A stretch of 64,000 nucleotides of DNA from Myxococcales bacterium (GCA_030652255.1 JAUSAZ010000004.1:17655-81654), one strand, 5' to 3'; shown: positions 1-11,021, numbered from the stretch's first letter. Program-made: numbers and translations. The notes: a model not told the origin generated them from the letters alone.

Positions 1-887
1 CCCCCGGCTGGGAGCGCTTCAGCCAGCGGAGCCCGCGCAACATCGTCGCCAGCGCCACCACCACCGCCGCGCAGCTCGCCCGCGTGGGCGTGTGGACCGA
101 CGGCGGCGTGCACGACCTCTTCAACTTCGCGACGGTGTCCAACCACTTCGCGGGCGCCTTCGCGCAGCGCGGGCTGCCGATGCACTACTACAACAACTTC
201 GCGTCGCTCGGCGCCGACCGCGTGCCCGAGGTGCCCTTCCCGCACGACCTCGTCGACTACGCCCACATGCCGAGCCACGTGATGCTCCGCTACGGCAACC
301 CCGACGCCACCATGACCGAGCTGGTCAACGGCGACGGCGCCCACGTCGGCACCATCCCCCAGATCACCAGCCGGCTCTACACGTCGCTCTTCTGGATGGC
401 CGCCCGCTGGCCCGGCGGCGACCGCCGCGCGGCGCGCTACTCCACGGAGTTCGACAACGCGGGCCGCTGCTCGACGGGCTACTTCTGCACCTTCGACTTC
501 CGCTCCGACCGCTCGGGGCGCAACGGGCCGGTGAGCGTGTACCTCCCGCCGGGCTACCACGACCCCGAGAACGCCGGCGTGCGTTACCCGGTGGTGTATT
601 TCCTCCACGGCTACGGACAGCAGCCCTCCGACCTCGTCGCCACGGGGCTCATCGTGGGCAACTTCATGGCCCTCAGCAGCATCCCCTCCTGGCGGCGGCC
701 GCAGAAGTTCATCATGGTGTTCCCGGACGGGCGCTGCCGGCCGGCGGACAACTGCCTGCGGGGGACGTTCTATACCGACTCCCCCGTCGGAAACGCCCAG
801 ATGGAGACGTACTTCCTCGACCTGTACCAGTACATCGACCGCAGCTACCGCGTGCGCGCCCCCGAAGAGGTCGAGGTCGTCGACTGA
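1..887 (+). CDS. Esterase-like alpha/beta hydrolase, 5'-partial, lacking a nucleophile elbow
   Basis: The frame is open from base 3, so the gene begins outside the window; 294 residues are visible. The second half reads like the N-terminal half of a PF00756-type esterase: a VYLPPGY strand near base 540, the oxyanion-hole strand YFLHGYG near 600 and FPDG near 722. The protein stops just after YIDRSYRVRAPEE, exactly where this family runs on into its GxSxG serine, so that half has no catalytic residues. The first visible half (HDLFNF..., then AHMPSHVMLRYGN near base 260) resembles the Asp/His C-terminal part of such a domain. It may therefore be a circular permutation, or a tandem protein whose second domain is truncated. 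Which one depends on sequence left of the window. No continuation with GxSxG is seen in other frames before the next gene at 928. Confidence 0.6.
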   Translation, partial: PGWERFSQRSPRNIVASATTTAAQLARVGVWTDGGVHDLFNFATVSNHFAGAFAQRGLPMHYYNNFASLGADRVPEVPFPHDLVDYAHMPSHVMLRYGNPDATMTELVNGDGAHVGTIPQITSRLYTSLFWMAARWPGGDRRAARYSTEFDNAGRCSTGYFCTFDFRSDRSGRNGPVSVYLPPGYHDPENAGVRYPVVYFLHGYGQQPSDLVATGLIVGNFMALSSIPSWRRPQKFIMVFPDGRCRPADNCLRGTFYTDSPVGNAQMETYFLDLYQYIDRSYRVRAPEEVEVVD

Positions 888-927
888 ACCTTCTGCCCCG
901 ACCGGGTGTCAACGCAGGACACCACCG

Positions 928-2901
928 ATGAGCCACCGCACCGCCCGCACCGCCGCCCTCCTCCTCGCCCTCCTCGCCGCCTCCTCCACGGCCTCCGCGC
1001 AGACCGCGGTGGAGGTCTTCGAGCGCGGCGCCGCGCGCCTCTCCCTCGACGGGCTCCTGCGCGAGTGGTCGGGCTTCGGCCAGCTCCGCGCCGTCGACGA
1101 CCGCGCCAGCGTCACCGCCGGCCTGCCCGCGTGGCGCGGCAGCGACGACGCCTCCTTCGGCTACGCCCTCGCCCGCGACGACGACGGCCTCTGGATCGCC
1201 GCGGAGGTGCGCGACGACGTGCTCGTGCGCTCCGCCGCGCACCCCGAGGGCGACGACCACCTGAGCGTCGCGCTCGCCGTCACCGTCGGCGGGCGCACCG
1301 TGGCCTACGAGCTCGCGCTCTACCCCGGCGAGCCTGGGGCCTTCGCGGGCCTCGTGCGCCTCCGCGGGGGCGCTCGCGGCGCCGTGGCGGGGGCGCAGCT
1401 CGTCGAGGCCGCGCTGCCCGATCGCATGGGCGTGACCCTCGAAGCCCGCGTGCCGTGGAGCGCCGTGCCCGAGCTCCGCGCCCACCCCGAGAGCCTGCGC
1501 GCGAGGGTGGCGTGGCACGACGTGGACGCCCCGCGCCGCGCCACCGCCGACACGGTGATCGCCACGGGTCCCGGCGACGGCGCGCACCCCGACGCGATGC
1601 CCCTCGCCGTGGGCGCCGCGGCGCCGCCTGCCCCGAGCGCCCTGCTCGACCGCTTCCGCGCCGAGCGCGGGGTGACCGCGCCCGCCCGCATCGACCGCGC
1701 CGCCGACCTCGCGGGCGACGCGCGCCCGGAGCGGGTGGTGGTCTTCCCGGGCTACGTCGTGGCGATGGGGCCGGGCGTGGCGCAGGGCGCGGGCTACGCG
1801 TTCATCCAGCTGCCCGCGCGCAACGGCGACGACCTGCTCGACGTGACCGTGCGCGACCTCACCGGCGACGGCAAGAGCGAGGTGGCCCTGCGGCAGCGCG
1901 CGGGCACCGAAGGGGGCTTCACCCGCGAGCTGCTCACGATCTACCGCCTCGACGAGGCGGGGAACTTCCAGCAGGTGTTCGTGCACGAGGTGGGGCGCGC
2001 GATGGGCGCCAGCCGCCTGAGCGACCGCGTGACCTGGGAGCCCACGGGGCTGCGCATCGAGGCCGGCGCCCCGGTGGGCTTCACCGCGGCGACCTGGCCC
2101 GCGGCGACGGAGGCGGGCGTCGAGGCGCCGCTCACGCCGTGGAGCGCCGACCGGGCGCGGGTGTTCGCGTGGAGCCCGGCGGCGCGGGGATTCACCGTGG
2201 CGCGCAGCGAGCGCAACCCCACGGCGCCTGCGGTGGCAGCGGCGGGGAATACCCCGGCGGGTCATCCGTCGGCCCCCGCGGCCCTCGCGGCGGACCTCGA
2301 CGGCGTGCTGCGGCTGTTCCGTCAGCGCGAGGGGGTGCCCGAGGGGGCGGCGCCGACGCACCGTGCGAGCGGCGACGTGGCGGAGGATGCCTTCGCCGAG
2401 GAGGTGCTGGTCTTCGGGCGCACCCTCGTGGTGGTGGGGCAGCGGTTCTACGGGGGCCGGTCGTACTACTCCGTCGCGCTGCCGCTCTCCGAGGGCGACG
2501 CCGTGCTCGACCTGCGCCTCGCCGATATTACGGGGGACGGTAAGCGCGAGGCGGTGGTGCGCGTGCGGCGGGCCGTGACGACGCAGCTACAGGGCGCCGC
2601 GGTGCCGTCGCAGCGCGAGATGCTCCTGGCGTACGCGGTGACCGGGCCGCGGCGGGGGCGGGTCTTCGGCGCGGAGGTGGCGCGGCGCGTGGGCAACGAC
2701 GCGGTGGTCAACGAGGTCGGCGCGGTGGGCCCCGGGGGTGTGACCCTCCGCAGCGGCGCGGCCCGGGGCTGGACCGCCGCGACCTACCCCTTCCGCGACG
2801 CTCCCCCGCAGGGCTTCTTCCCGCTGCTGCTGCCCTGGGACGCGGCGCAGCGGCAGGTCACCTACCGCTGGACCGGCGCGGCCTTCGAGCGGGCCCCGTG
2901 A
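928..2901 (+). CDS. Secreted CBM9-like / VCBS-like repeat protein
   Basis: 657 residues. Residues 1-25 form a signal peptide (hydrophobic run, then STASAQ). Residues about 30-200 resemble the CBM9/DOMON-like sandwich that precedes many secreted proteins (SLDGLLREWSGFG, then LWIAAEVRDDVLVR and GDDHLSVALAV). Two calcium-loop-like motifs, DLTGDGKSE near residue 309 and DITGDGKRE near residue 530, fit VCBS/FG-GAP-type repeats. No catalytic motif was found, so a binding or structural role outside the cytoplasm is inferred. A weak AGGA lies 9 nt before the ATG. The stop overlaps the next start by 4 bp (GTGA), so the two are probably co-translated. Confidence 0.65.
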   Translation: MSHRTARTAALLLALLAASSTASAQTAVEVFERGAARLSLDGLLREWSGFGQLRAVDDRASVTAGLPAWRGSDDASFGYALARDDDGLWIAAEVRDDVLVRSAAHPEGDDHLSVALAVTVGGRTVAYELALYPGEPGAFAGLVRLRGGARGAVAGAQLVEAALPDRMGVTLEARVPWSAVPELRAHPESLRARVAWHDVDAPRRATADTVIATGPGDGAHPDAMPLAVGAAAPPAPSALLDRFRAERGVTAPARIDRAADLAGDARPERVVVFPGYVVAMGPGVAQGAGYAFIQLPARNGDDLLDVTVRDLTGDGKSEVALRQRAGTEGGFTRELLTIYRLDEAGNFQQVFVHEVGRAMGASRLSDRVTWEPTGLRIEAGAPVGFTAATWPAATEAGVEAPLTPWSADRARVFAWSPAARGFTVARSERNPTAPAVAAAGNTPAGHPSAPAALAADLDGVLRLFRQREGVPEGAAPTHRASGDVAEDAFAEEVLVFGRTLVVVGQRFYGGRSYYSVALPLSEGDAVLDLRLADITGDGKREAVVRVRRAVTTQLQGAAVPSQREMLLAYAVTGPRRGRVFGAEVARRVGNDAVVNEVGAVGPGGVTLRSGAARGWTAATYPFRDAPPQGFFPLLLPWDAAQRQVTYRWTGAAFERAP

Positions 2902-4052
2902 GGCTCGCCGCGCTCGCGCTGGCGCTCTGCCTCGGCTGCGGGCGCACCGTGACCCTCGGGCCCGCGGCGGACGGGGGCGGTGGAGATGTGACCGAGGCCC
3001 CGGAGTGCGCCGACGACCTCGAGTGCGACGACGCCGTCGTGTGCACCGCCGACCGATGTACGGCGGGGCGCTGCGTGCGCGCCGTGGTGCCCTCGCGCTG
3101 CGGCGACGGGACGGTGTGCGACCCGGCGCGCGGGGGCTGCGTCGACCCGCGGTGCCGCGACGGGGGATCGCCCTGCGAGGCCGACGGCGGCGTGGCGTGC
3201 GTCGACCTCGGGGCCTCCACCGTCGACTGCGGGGCGTGCGGCGTGCGGTGCCGGGCGGGGGACGTGTGCGACCGCGGGGCGTGCGTTCCGAGGGCGCGCG
3301 GGGCGAGCGCGCGGTGCCGGCGGGCGGGCGACTGCGCCGAGCCCTACGCCTGCGACCTCGACCTCGGCGGGGTGTGCGCGCTGCCCTGCGCGCCGGGCGA
3401 CGCGGCCGACGAGGCGAGGGCCTGCGGTGTGGGCGCGACCTGCCTCTCGCTCGGCGACGGCATGGGCCGCTGCCTGCGGGCCTGCGACCCGCGCGAGCGC
3501 ACCATCGACCGCGGGGCCTGCGCGTCGGGCCAGGTGTGCACGGCGCTGTGGCTCAGCAACGACCTCGCGCGGCTCGACGAGCCGGCCTGCGTGGGCTTCT
3601 GCCAGAGCGACCTCGACTGCCAGGGCGACCCGCGGGGCGGGCGGTGCAGCCTGCGCACGGGGGAGTGCGGCGCGCGCGCGGACGACGGGCGCCTTGCGGC
3701 GGACGGCACGCTCTGCGACCCGGAGGCCCTCGACGAGGCGGGGCGCAGCGCCGTGTGCCGGGGGTTCTGCGCGCGCGTCGGGGCGGCCGGGCGGGGGCTG
3801 TGCGCGAGCCTCTTCGACCGCGCGACGCGGCAGCGCTGCTACGACGACCCCGCGACGATGAGCCCCGCGGGGCCCGTGGGGGCCGACAACCTCGGGCTGT
3901 GTGTGTACCGGGCGTGCGTCGACGGCTGCGCCTGCGGGGGAGGGGCGGCGTGCATCTTCCCCGAGGACGGCGCGGGGAGGCCGCAGCCCGGGTCGGCGCG
4001 GTTCTGCCTCCCGCCCACGGCCGCGCAGCCCGTCGGCCCCGGCTGCCCGTAG
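2898..4052 (+). CDS. Cysteine-rich lipoprotein with a Stig1-like module
   Basis: 384 residues, GTG start overlapping the stop of the upstream secreted protein by 4 bp. The N-terminus ends in LCLGC, a plausible lipobox with Cys14, so it is probably membrane-anchored outside the cytoplasm. The rest is full of paired cysteines. Residues about 97-130 (VDCGACGVRC, then GDVCDRGACV) match the Stig1-like module frequent in myxobacterial surface proteins. No enzyme motif was seen. A disulfide-rich surface or binding role is inferred; the true ligand is unknown. Confidence 0.7.
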   Translation: MRLAALALALCLGCGRTVTLGPAADGGGGDVTEAPECADDLECDDAVVCTADRCTAGRCVRAVVPSRCGDGTVCDPARGGCVDPRCRDGGSPCEADGGVACVDLGASTVDCGACGVRCRAGDVCDRGACVPRARGASARCRRAGDCAEPYACDLDLGGVCALPCAPGDAADEARACGVGATCLSLGDGMGRCLRACDPRERTIDRGACASGQVCTALWLSNDLARLDEPACVGFCQSDLDCQGDPRGGRCSLRTGECGARADDGRLAADGTLCDPEALDEAGRSAVCRGFCARVGAAGRGLCASLFDRATRQRCYDDPATMSPAGPVGADNLGLCVYRACVDGCACGGGAACIFPEDGAGRPQPGSARFCLPPTAAQPVGPGCP

Positions 4053-4103
4053 CGAGCGCGGCGTCGGCCGACGATCGATCGCCGTGGCGCCGGGGCTCTG
4101 CGA

Positions 4104-4109
4104 TACCCT
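4104..4109 (+). promoter_or_regulatory. Candidate -10 box (TACCCT) placing the transcript start at the ATG
   Basis: TACCCT ends exactly 7 nt before the ATG at 4117, the same geometry as several stronger promoters in this window. No convincing -35 hexamer lies 17-18 nt upstream, so this is weak on its own. Confidence 0.3.
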
Positions 4110-4116
4110 GCGCGGT

Positions 4117-5211
4117 ATGCAGCATCCGGTTGATCCGTCCCAGCTCCCCGAAGGCGCGCGCAAGGTGCTCGCCGGCCCCGCACCGCTGAAGATGATGGCC
4201 GCGCGGGGGATGGCGCCGCTGCCGCCGGTCGCGATGGTGTGCGCCCTCTACGGGCTCGCGTGGAGCGACGAGCCCGGCCTGCGCGACGCGGCCGCCAAGA
4301 CCCTGTTCGGGCTCCCGGAGGCGGTGGTGGGCTCGGCGCTCGCGGCGCCGGACTTCCCCGCGGCGGTGCTCGACGACTTCGTCACCCGGGCGGCGGGCAA
4401 CCGCGCGTACGTCGAGCGGGTCGTGCGGCACCCCAACACGGCCGGGGAGACCATCGCCCGGCTCGCGCGCGGCTGCGACGAGGCGCTCTCGGAGATCATC
4501 TCGCAGAACGAGCAGCGGATGCTGGCGTCGCCGGAGATCATCGAGGCGCTCTACCTCAACGCCGCGACCCGCATGTCGACCTCCGATCGCATCGTGGAGT
4601 TCGCCGCGCGCAACGGGCTCAAGGTGAACATCCCGGGCTTCGAGCAGATCGTCGCCGCGCTCCAGAACCAGGTGATCCCGCCGCCGAGCGAGGCGCCGAT
4701 CGAGCGCGACGCGGCCTTCGTCGTGGCGCTGGAGGAGGCCCGGGAGCTCAGCCTCGACGACATCGAGGAGGACGATGACGGCGGCATCCGGGTGAAGGAG
4801 GGCGCCCGCAAGGCCGAGAAGAAGCTCGAGGACATGAACGTGACGGAGAAGATCCGCACGGCGATGCTGGGCAACGCGCTGCAGCGCTCGCTGCTCATCC
4901 GCTCGACCAACCGCCTGGTGGCCGCGGCGGTGCTCGACTCGCCGAAGATCGGCGACGACGAGGTGATCAAGATCGCCGCGAGCCGCAACGTGAGCGACGA
5001 CATCCTGCGGCGCATCTCCAACCGGGGCGCGTGGCTGCGGCTCTACGAGGTGAAGCTCAACCTGGTGAGCAACCCGAAGACGCCCATCGGCGAGGCGATG
5101 AAGCTCATCGTGCACCTGCGCGAGAGCGACATGAAGCGCGTCGCGGCGAGCAAGAACGTCGCGGCGGCGGTGCGCACCGCGGCCAACAACCACCTCAAGA
5201 AGCGGAAGTAG
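4117..5211 (+). CDS. Cytoplasmic helical-repeat protein of unknown function
   Basis: 364 residues from the ATG at 4117; upstream in-frame sequence is untranslated-looking and overlaps the previous gene. There is no signal peptide or membrane segment. The protein is mostly alpha-helical, with repeats of the form ...D..I..IA.SRNVSDDILRRIS... that resemble HEAT or leucine-rich-variant repeats (DUF2336-like). An acidic break (DDIEEDDDGG) near residue 213 separates two halves, and the C-terminus is basic (NNHLKKRK). I infer a protein-interaction scaffold. The downstream gene is convergent, 22 bp away. Confidence 0.65.
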   Translation: MQHPVDPSQLPEGARKVLAGPAPLKMMAARGMAPLPPVAMVCALYGLAWSDEPGLRDAAAKTLFGLPEAVVGSALAAPDFPAAVLDDFVTRAAGNRAYVERVVRHPNTAGETIARLARGCDEALSEIISQNEQRMLASPEIIEALYLNAATRMSTSDRIVEFAARNGLKVNIPGFEQIVAALQNQVIPPPSEAPIERDAAFVVALEEARELSLDDIEEDDDGGIRVKEGARKAEKKLEDMNVTEKIRTAMLGNALQRSLLIRSTNRLVAAAVLDSPKIGDDEVIKIAASRNVSDDILRRISNRGAWLRLYEVKLNLVSNPKTPIGEAMKLIVHLRESDMKRVAASKNVAAAVRTAANNHLKKRK

Positions 5212-5233
5212 GCCGCGGCGCCGGGGCGGAGGG

Positions 5234-5398
5234 TCAGGTCGACGCGCGGCCGCGGGCGAAGAAGGACACCACGGCGAGGGCGAGGGCGACGAAGAAGAGG
5301 ATCTTCGCGGCGCCCGCGGCGCCCGCGGCGATGCCGCCGAAGCCGAAGACCGCGGCCACGATCGCGATGACGAAGAAGACGACGGCGTAGTGCAGCAT
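5234..5398 (-). CDS. DUF1328 (YtjA-type) small membrane protein
   Basis: 54 residues, [20 protein letters not shown] at the N-terminus, then a second hydrophobic helix ([17 protein letters not shown]). This is the complete two-helix DUF1328 pattern with its [15 protein letters not shown] loop; the family is often stress-induced, with unknown mechanism. The start is fixed by AGGAG 8 nt upstream on the minus strand (plus positions about 5406-5410). Longer in-frame versions lack an RBS and add a non-conserved basic leader. It is monocistronic, with 185 bp separating it from the hydrolase upstream. Confidence 0.85.
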   Translation of the reverse strand: MLHYAVVFFVIAIVAAVFGFGGIAAGAAGAAKILFFVALALAVVSFFARGRAST

Positions 5399-5545
5399 GG
5401 TGAGGCTCCTGTGGTTTGGCTGCGCGCGATCAGCGCGTGCGAAGTGAACCCTGAGCAGGAAGCAGGCCGGGCGCAGGACACCGTAGCGCGTGCGCCTTGC
5501 GCCGATCGGGCGCGCACGGAGACGGTCGCGGCTGTGCGCGGTGTT

Positions 5546-5560
5546 GTGGCGTTTCGCCAC
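5546..5560 (-). terminator. Hairpin downstream of the alpha/beta hydrolase
   Basis: GTGGCG, TTT loop, CGCCAC forms a perfect 6-bp stem starting 24 nt past the hydrolase stop at 5584. There is no clear U-tract, so termination is inferred from stem quality and position. Confidence 0.45.
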
Positions 5561-5583
5561 GAAGCCGGCGTGCGCTGTGTGCG

Positions 5584-6435
5584 CTATGTCGCCGCGAGGA
5601 GGAAGTCGAGGACGCGCGCGGCGGTCGCCGCGGGCTGCTCCAGGGAGAGGTCGTGGCCGGCGTCGGGGATGACCTCGCGGCGGGCCCCGGCGATGCCCGC
5701 GGCGAGCTCGGCGGAGGGCTCCGGCCCGAAGAGCTCGTCGTGGTCGCCGGTGAGGACGAGGGTGGGCGCGGCGATGCGGTGCAGCTCGTCGCGAGCGTCG
5801 TGGCGGGCGGCGGCGAGGGTGCGCTTGAGCAGCTCCAGGCGGTCGGTGGGCGCCTCGGCGGCGACGGCCTCGACCTCGGCGACGAGGGCCGGGTCGTGCT
5901 CGCGCACGTCGCGGGAGAGCACCTCGCCGGCCAGGCGTGCGGCGGGCGCGTCGCCCGGGACGAGCGCCGTCGCGGCCATCTCCACGCCGCGCCTGACGCC
6001 CTCTGCGGAGAGCGCGAGGCCCGTCGGACCGGCGCTCGCGAGGCAGAGCCGCGCGACCCGGTTGGGCGCGTCGATGGCCAGCCAGGTGGCGACCATGGCG
6101 CCGAAGGAGAGCCCGAAGACGTGGGCGACGGGCTCGTCGAGGGCGTCGAGGAGGGCGACGGCGTCGCGGGCGAGGTCGCGCGTGGTGGCGCTGGCCGGGG
6201 CGTCGCTGGAGCCGCCGGTGCCGCGCGGGTCGTAGGTGATGACCCGGAGTCGCGCGGCGAGGGCGTCGACGAAGGGGCCCCAGAGGGCGACCCCGCCGAC
6301 GATGGGCCGTAGCAGGAGCACCGCGGGGCCGTCGTGTCGGGCGCCGTGCACCTCGTAGGCGAGGCGCCCGCCGTCGGGGAGGGGGATCGTGCCGGTGCGG
6401 TCGGCCGCGGAGGCGATGGGGGCTTCGTCGGTCAT
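5584..6435 (-). CDS. Alpha/beta hydrolase
   Basis: 283 residues from the ATG at 6435. It is a complete alpha/beta-hydrolase fold: HG-type oxyanion region near residue 40, [10 protein letters not shown] at 67-76, nucleophile elbow GLSFG with Ser110, acid in [10 protein letters not shown] (Asp233), and His261 in [11 protein letters not shown]. These are the family's expected triad spacings. The substrate cannot be read from sequence; 3-oxoadipate enol-lactonase-like or other small-ester hydrolases are typical of this length. The start overlaps the acyltransferase stop as ATGA, so the two form an operon with the acyltransferase first. Confidence 0.85.
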   Translation of the reverse strand: MTDEAPIASAADRTGTIPLPDGGRLAYEVHGARHDGPAVLLLRPIVGGVALWGPFVDALAARLRVITYDPRGTGGSSDAPASATTRDLARDAVALLDALDEPVAHVFGLSFGAMVATWLAIDAPNRVARLCLASAGPTGLALSAEGVRRGVEMAATALVPGDAPAARLAGEVLSRDVREHDPALVAEVEAVAAEAPTDRLELLKRTLAAARHDARDELHRIAAPTLVLTGDHDELFGPEPSAELAAGIAGARREVIPDAGHDLSLEQPAATAARVLDFLLAAT

Positions 6436-7214
6436 GGTCGGGACCGGGCCAGGTCGTGGAGGGCGGACTGCATCGACGCGCGAAGGGACTCGCGCACCGC
6501 CGCGGGGTCTTCCGCCGCGTCGACCCGCCGCGGGGCGAGGAAGCGCAGCCGGATGGAGAAGGGCAGCGGGAGCCACGGGAGCCATGGTCCCGCCGCGAGG
6601 CCCCAGGGGAGGGCGAGCGCGACGGGGAAGCGCTCGACGCGCGCCCAGCGCTTCAGCCCGAGGCGCCGGGCGATGCCCTCGCCCTCGTGCAGCACGATGG
6701 CGCTGCGGTGGGCGCCCTGCGCGACCACGGGGACGATGGGCACGCCCGCCTCGCGCGCGAGGGTCACGAAGCCCGTGCGCGGCCCGAGGATCACCTCGTC
6801 GCGCCGGCGGAAGTGCCGGTACGCCTCGAGGTCGCCGCCGGGGTAGACCAGCACGCTGGCCCCGGCGCCCAGCGCGCGCCGGGCGTTGTGGCGCGTGGCG
6901 CGCAGCGCGCCGAAGCGGGAGATCACCGCTCCGAAGGCGGTGAGCTGGCGCATCGCGAAGTCGTGGGCGAGCGCGTAGAGCGGGGCCTCGGGGCCGCGCG
7001 CGTCCCACAGGGTCGAGAGGGTGCAGAGGATGTCCGGGCCGGCGAGGCCGTTGTTGTGGTTGCCGACCAGGAGCACCGGCCCCTCGGGGAGGTGGTCGAG
7101 CCCTTCGACGCGGAGGCGGAAGTAGCGCCGGCACAGCGCGCGGGCCAGGGGCATCGACGCGGCGATGACCTCCGGAGAGCGGGCGTCGGGTCCGTCGGCC
7201 TCGGGGCAGTCCAC
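6432..7214 (-). CDS. Lysophospholipid acyltransferase-family (PlsC/DGAT-like) protein
   Basis: 260 residues from a GTG at 7214. [11 protein letters not shown] supplies His53 and Asp61 with the H-x7-D spacing of the DGAT/hemolysin-like branch of the PlsC superfamily, and [10 protein letters not shown] corresponds to the later glycerol-phosphate-binding motif. The family moves acyl groups from acyl-CoA or acyl-ACP onto lysophospholipids or glycerols at the inner face of the membrane. A hydrophobic [18 protein letters not shown] segment could sit in the membrane. It is the first gene of a pair with the alpha/beta hydrolase, suggesting a joint lipid-modifying role (inference). A start further in (MPLARAL) is possible because no strong RBS precedes the GTG. 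Confidence 0.8.
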   Translation of the reverse strand: MDCPEADGPDARSPEVIAASMPLARALCRRYFRLRVEGLDHLPEGPVLLVGNHNNGLAGPDILCTLSTLWDARGPEAPLYALAHDFAMRQLTAFGAVISRFGALRATRHNARRALGAGASVLVYPGGDLEAYRHFRRRDEVILGPRTGFVTLAREAGVPIVPVVAQGAHRSAIVLHEGEGIARRLGLKRWARVERFPVALALPWGLAAGPWLPWLPLPFSIRLRFLAPRRVDAAEDPAAVRESLRASMQSALHDLARSRP

Positions 7215-7337
7215 GGAGACATCATGGCCCGCGCGCGCCCGGGCGCACCCCGACGATCGTCGCGCGAACCAGAAGAGCGAAAGGGGGTGTGACAGAAATG
7301 CTCGCGCCGGGGTGGTGCATTGGGCGACACTTGAGGG

Positions 7338-8039
7338 ATGCAGACCTCACTCTCCCTGGTTGGCCTCGCGCTCCTGGCTGGTTGTGCCTCGACGCCCGCG
7401 CCCGCACCTCAGACCCCGCCGCCGCCTCCCGCCCCGGCGCCTTCGCCCGAGCCCGCGCCGGCCCCGGAGCCCGCGCCGGAGGCCGCTCCGGAGCCCCCGC
7501 CCCCGCCCGCCGTGACGGTGTTCTCGCCGTCGGCCGAGGACACCACCGCGTGGAACCACGCGCGCACGGTGCTCGATTTCAACGCGCGCGCCAACTTCGG
7601 CGGCGGCCGGCTCACCACCGGCTTCACGCCCGACCCGTGGACCTTCCCGCTGACCGCGGGCGGCGGCCGCAACCCCGTCAACGTCGCCGACCTCGGCATC
7701 CGTGACAGCGTGAGCGGCGAGGCCTGCGGCCGGTCGTTCGTCACGCGCCGCCCGGACTTCCACTTCAACTTCACCGCGGGCACGACCTTTCCCCTGCTGC
7801 GCTTCTACGTGCTCACGCAGAACAACTCCGACGCCACGCTCGTGATCAACGAGCCCGGCGGCCGCTGGCGCTGCAACGACGACCACCACCGCGAGGGCTG
7901 GGGCAACAACCTCATGCCCACCATCGACTTCGCGAACCCCCCGGCCGGTCGCTACGACATCTGGGTGGGCACCTACGACGCCTCGTCGCACAACCCGGCG
8001 GTGCTGCACGTCACCGAGCTCGACTCCAACCACCCGTAA
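7338..8039 (+). CDS. Proline-rich lipoprotein with a C-terminal sandwich-like domain
   Basis: 233 residues. The lipobox LLAGC gives Cys16, followed by a Pro/Ala/Glu spacer to about residue 58 of the kind that spans peptidoglycan. The C-terminal domain (about 60-233) has alternating strands and a near-end PPAGRYDIWVGTYD motif. This resembles PPC-type (bacterial pre-peptidase) or related beta-sandwich domains, but the N-terminal part is unfamiliar. GAGGG sits directly against the ATG, closer than a normal RBS, so leaderless initiation is possible. It is divergent from the acyltransferase operon, with 123 bp between them. Confidence 0.65.
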   Translation: MQTSLSLVGLALLAGCASTPAPAPQTPPPPPAPAPSPEPAPAPEPAPEAAPEPPPPPAVTVFSPSAEDTTAWNHARTVLDFNARANFGGGRLTTGFTPDPWTFPLTAGGGRNPVNVADLGIRDSVSGEACGRSFVTRRPDFHFNFTAGTTFPLLRFYVLTQNNSDATLVINEPGGRWRCNDDHHREGWGNNLMPTIDFANPPAGRYDIWVGTYDASSHNPAVLHVTELDSNHP

Positions 8040-8041
8040 CC

Positions 8042-8061
8042 CCGCGCCCGCGGTCGCGCGG
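8042..8061. terminator. Hairpin between convergent genes
   Basis: CCGCGC and GCGCGG pair with an 8-nt loop in the 31-bp gap between two convergent lipoprotein genes. It could serve both strands. No U-tract is visible. Confidence 0.3.
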
Positions 8062-8070
8062 CTCCCTCCG

Positions 8071-8508
8071 TCAGGGGGCCGTGCGAGCGCAGCTCAGGGC
8101 GTCGCCGTTGAGCATCATGCAGTCCGTGTACGGGTACGCCATCGACCCGCAGGAGATGCGCGCGGCCGGCGTGGTCTCGACACACTGGAACAGCGCCTCG
8201 AAGCGACTTCTGCACGACGCCGGGAAGCCCCGCGTCTCGGTGGCGCACATCGAGAGGCAGCCGTTGTAGACCATCGTGCAGCCGGAGATGCCCTGGAGCC
8301 GACCGCAGAGGCGCTGGCAGGAGAAGTCCGTGGTGGCGCCGCTGTCGACCGGGGGCGAGGGCGCGTCGACGGCGGGCGCGTCGAGGGTGATGACCGGGAG
8401 CTCTGGGGTCGCCCCGGCGTCGCCGCTGATGGTCGCGCGGTTGTAGGAGCTGCACGCGGCAGTGCCGAGGGCGGCGGCCAGGGCGAGGGTGCGGCGCGAG
8501 ATCACCAT
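8071..8508 (-). CDS. Small cysteine-rich lipoprotein
   Basis: 145 residues. Lipobox ALGTAAC gives Cys19, then an Asp/Ala/Pro linker (about 25-62). The C-terminal domain has about ten cysteines (SCQRLCGRL, MVYNGCLSMC, SCGSMAYPYTDC), which suggests stacked disulfides. It is the last gene of the kinase/PEGA operon, starting 1 bp after the PEGA protein stop, so it may be a surface partner of that signalling unit. The family is unknown to me beyond being common in this group of bacteria. Confidence 0.7.
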   Translation of the reverse strand: MVISRRTLALAAALGTAACSSYNRATISGDAGATPELPVITLDAPAVDAPSPPVDSGATTDFSCQRLCGRLQGISGCTMVYNGCLSMCATETRGFPASCRSRFEALFQCVETTPAARISCGSMAYPYTDCMMLNGDALSCARTAP

Positions 8509-8509
8509 G

Positions 8510-9524
8510 TCAGAAGCTCCCGCCGCAGACGACGCCGGCCTGGTGGAGTGTTGGCGCGCAGGCCACCGCGTGCGACGGCGCGGAGCGCGTGGCGACGTAC
8601 CAGGCCGCGGCGCCCGCGGCGGTGAACACCGCCCCGGCGACGAGCCCGGTCAGCGAGATCGCCGTCGCCGCCTCGGCCCGGTTGTACTGAGCCGAGCAGT
8701 CGCGGCCGCCGGCGAAGGTGGGCGGGGACTCCGAGACGAGACCGCAGAGGTTGTCGTTGAAGGTCGTGACGGCGCTCTCGCGCACACCGAGCGCGATCGC
8801 GCTGGTGAGGAACCCAACACCGCCGAGGACCAGGCCCGTGGACGCGAGCGTCTCCCAGGTGGCCCGGCGCTGCTCGCGCGCCCGGCGCTCCTGCGGGTCG
8901 ACGACCGGGGGGAGCACCTCCGGGATGGGCGCCTGGAGGCTGGGCGCCGGCTCGGGCACCACCGCCGCCGCCGGGGCCTCCGGGGGCGCCGCGGCGAGCT
9001 CGACGTCGAGGGCCGTCACCTCGACGCCCGGGCGCACCGTGACCGTTCGCCGCGCCGTCACGTGCCCCGCGGCTCGCACCTCGATGTCCATCGTCCCGTC
9101 GGGGACGCGCAGCGGGCGCTCGAAGGGGACCGTCGCCGCGCGCTGCCCGCCCACGAAGACCTCCGCGCCGGGGACGTTGGCGTGCACCGTGAGGCTGCCG
9201 AGGTGCTGTCGCACCGTGGCGAGGGCCACGTCGAGGCTCGCGCGGTTCTGCGTCACCCAGGCGTCGTCGGTGCTGAGCGCCCGCTGGAGGTGGGCCTCGG
9301 AGTCGGCCCAGCGCGAGAGGGCCGCCTCGGCGAGGGCCATGCGCGCGAGGGCCCGCACCTCCCCGCTGCGCTCGTACAGCCCGCGGAACACCACCAGCGC
9401 TTCGGCGTCGCGGTGCTCGTTGCGGAGCGCGATGCCGCGCTGGTGCTCGGCCTCGGGGTCGACGGTCTGCGCGCGCGCGGCGCCCGCGAGCCCGAGGGTC
9501 ACCAGTCCCGCCAGGACGGCGCGC

Positions 9525-9532
<8 letters not shown>
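8510..9532 (-). CDS. PEGA-domain protein with N-terminal helical repeats
   Basis: 340 residues. Signal peptide 1-21 (ending AARAQ), TPR-like helices at about 25-105 and a PEGA domain at about 111-180 (GSLTVHANVPGAEVFVGGQ...). Two C-terminal hydrophobic helices follow (LVLGGVGFLTSAIALGV, then ISLTGLVAGAVFTAAGAAA). PEGA proteins are envelope-associated and commonly accompany eukaryote-like kinases in Myxococcota. The start overlaps the kinase stop by 8 bp, so synthesis of the two is coupled. I infer that the extracytoplasmic part senses or transmits envelope state. Confidence 0.8.
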
Positions 9533-11021
<1,489 letters not shown>

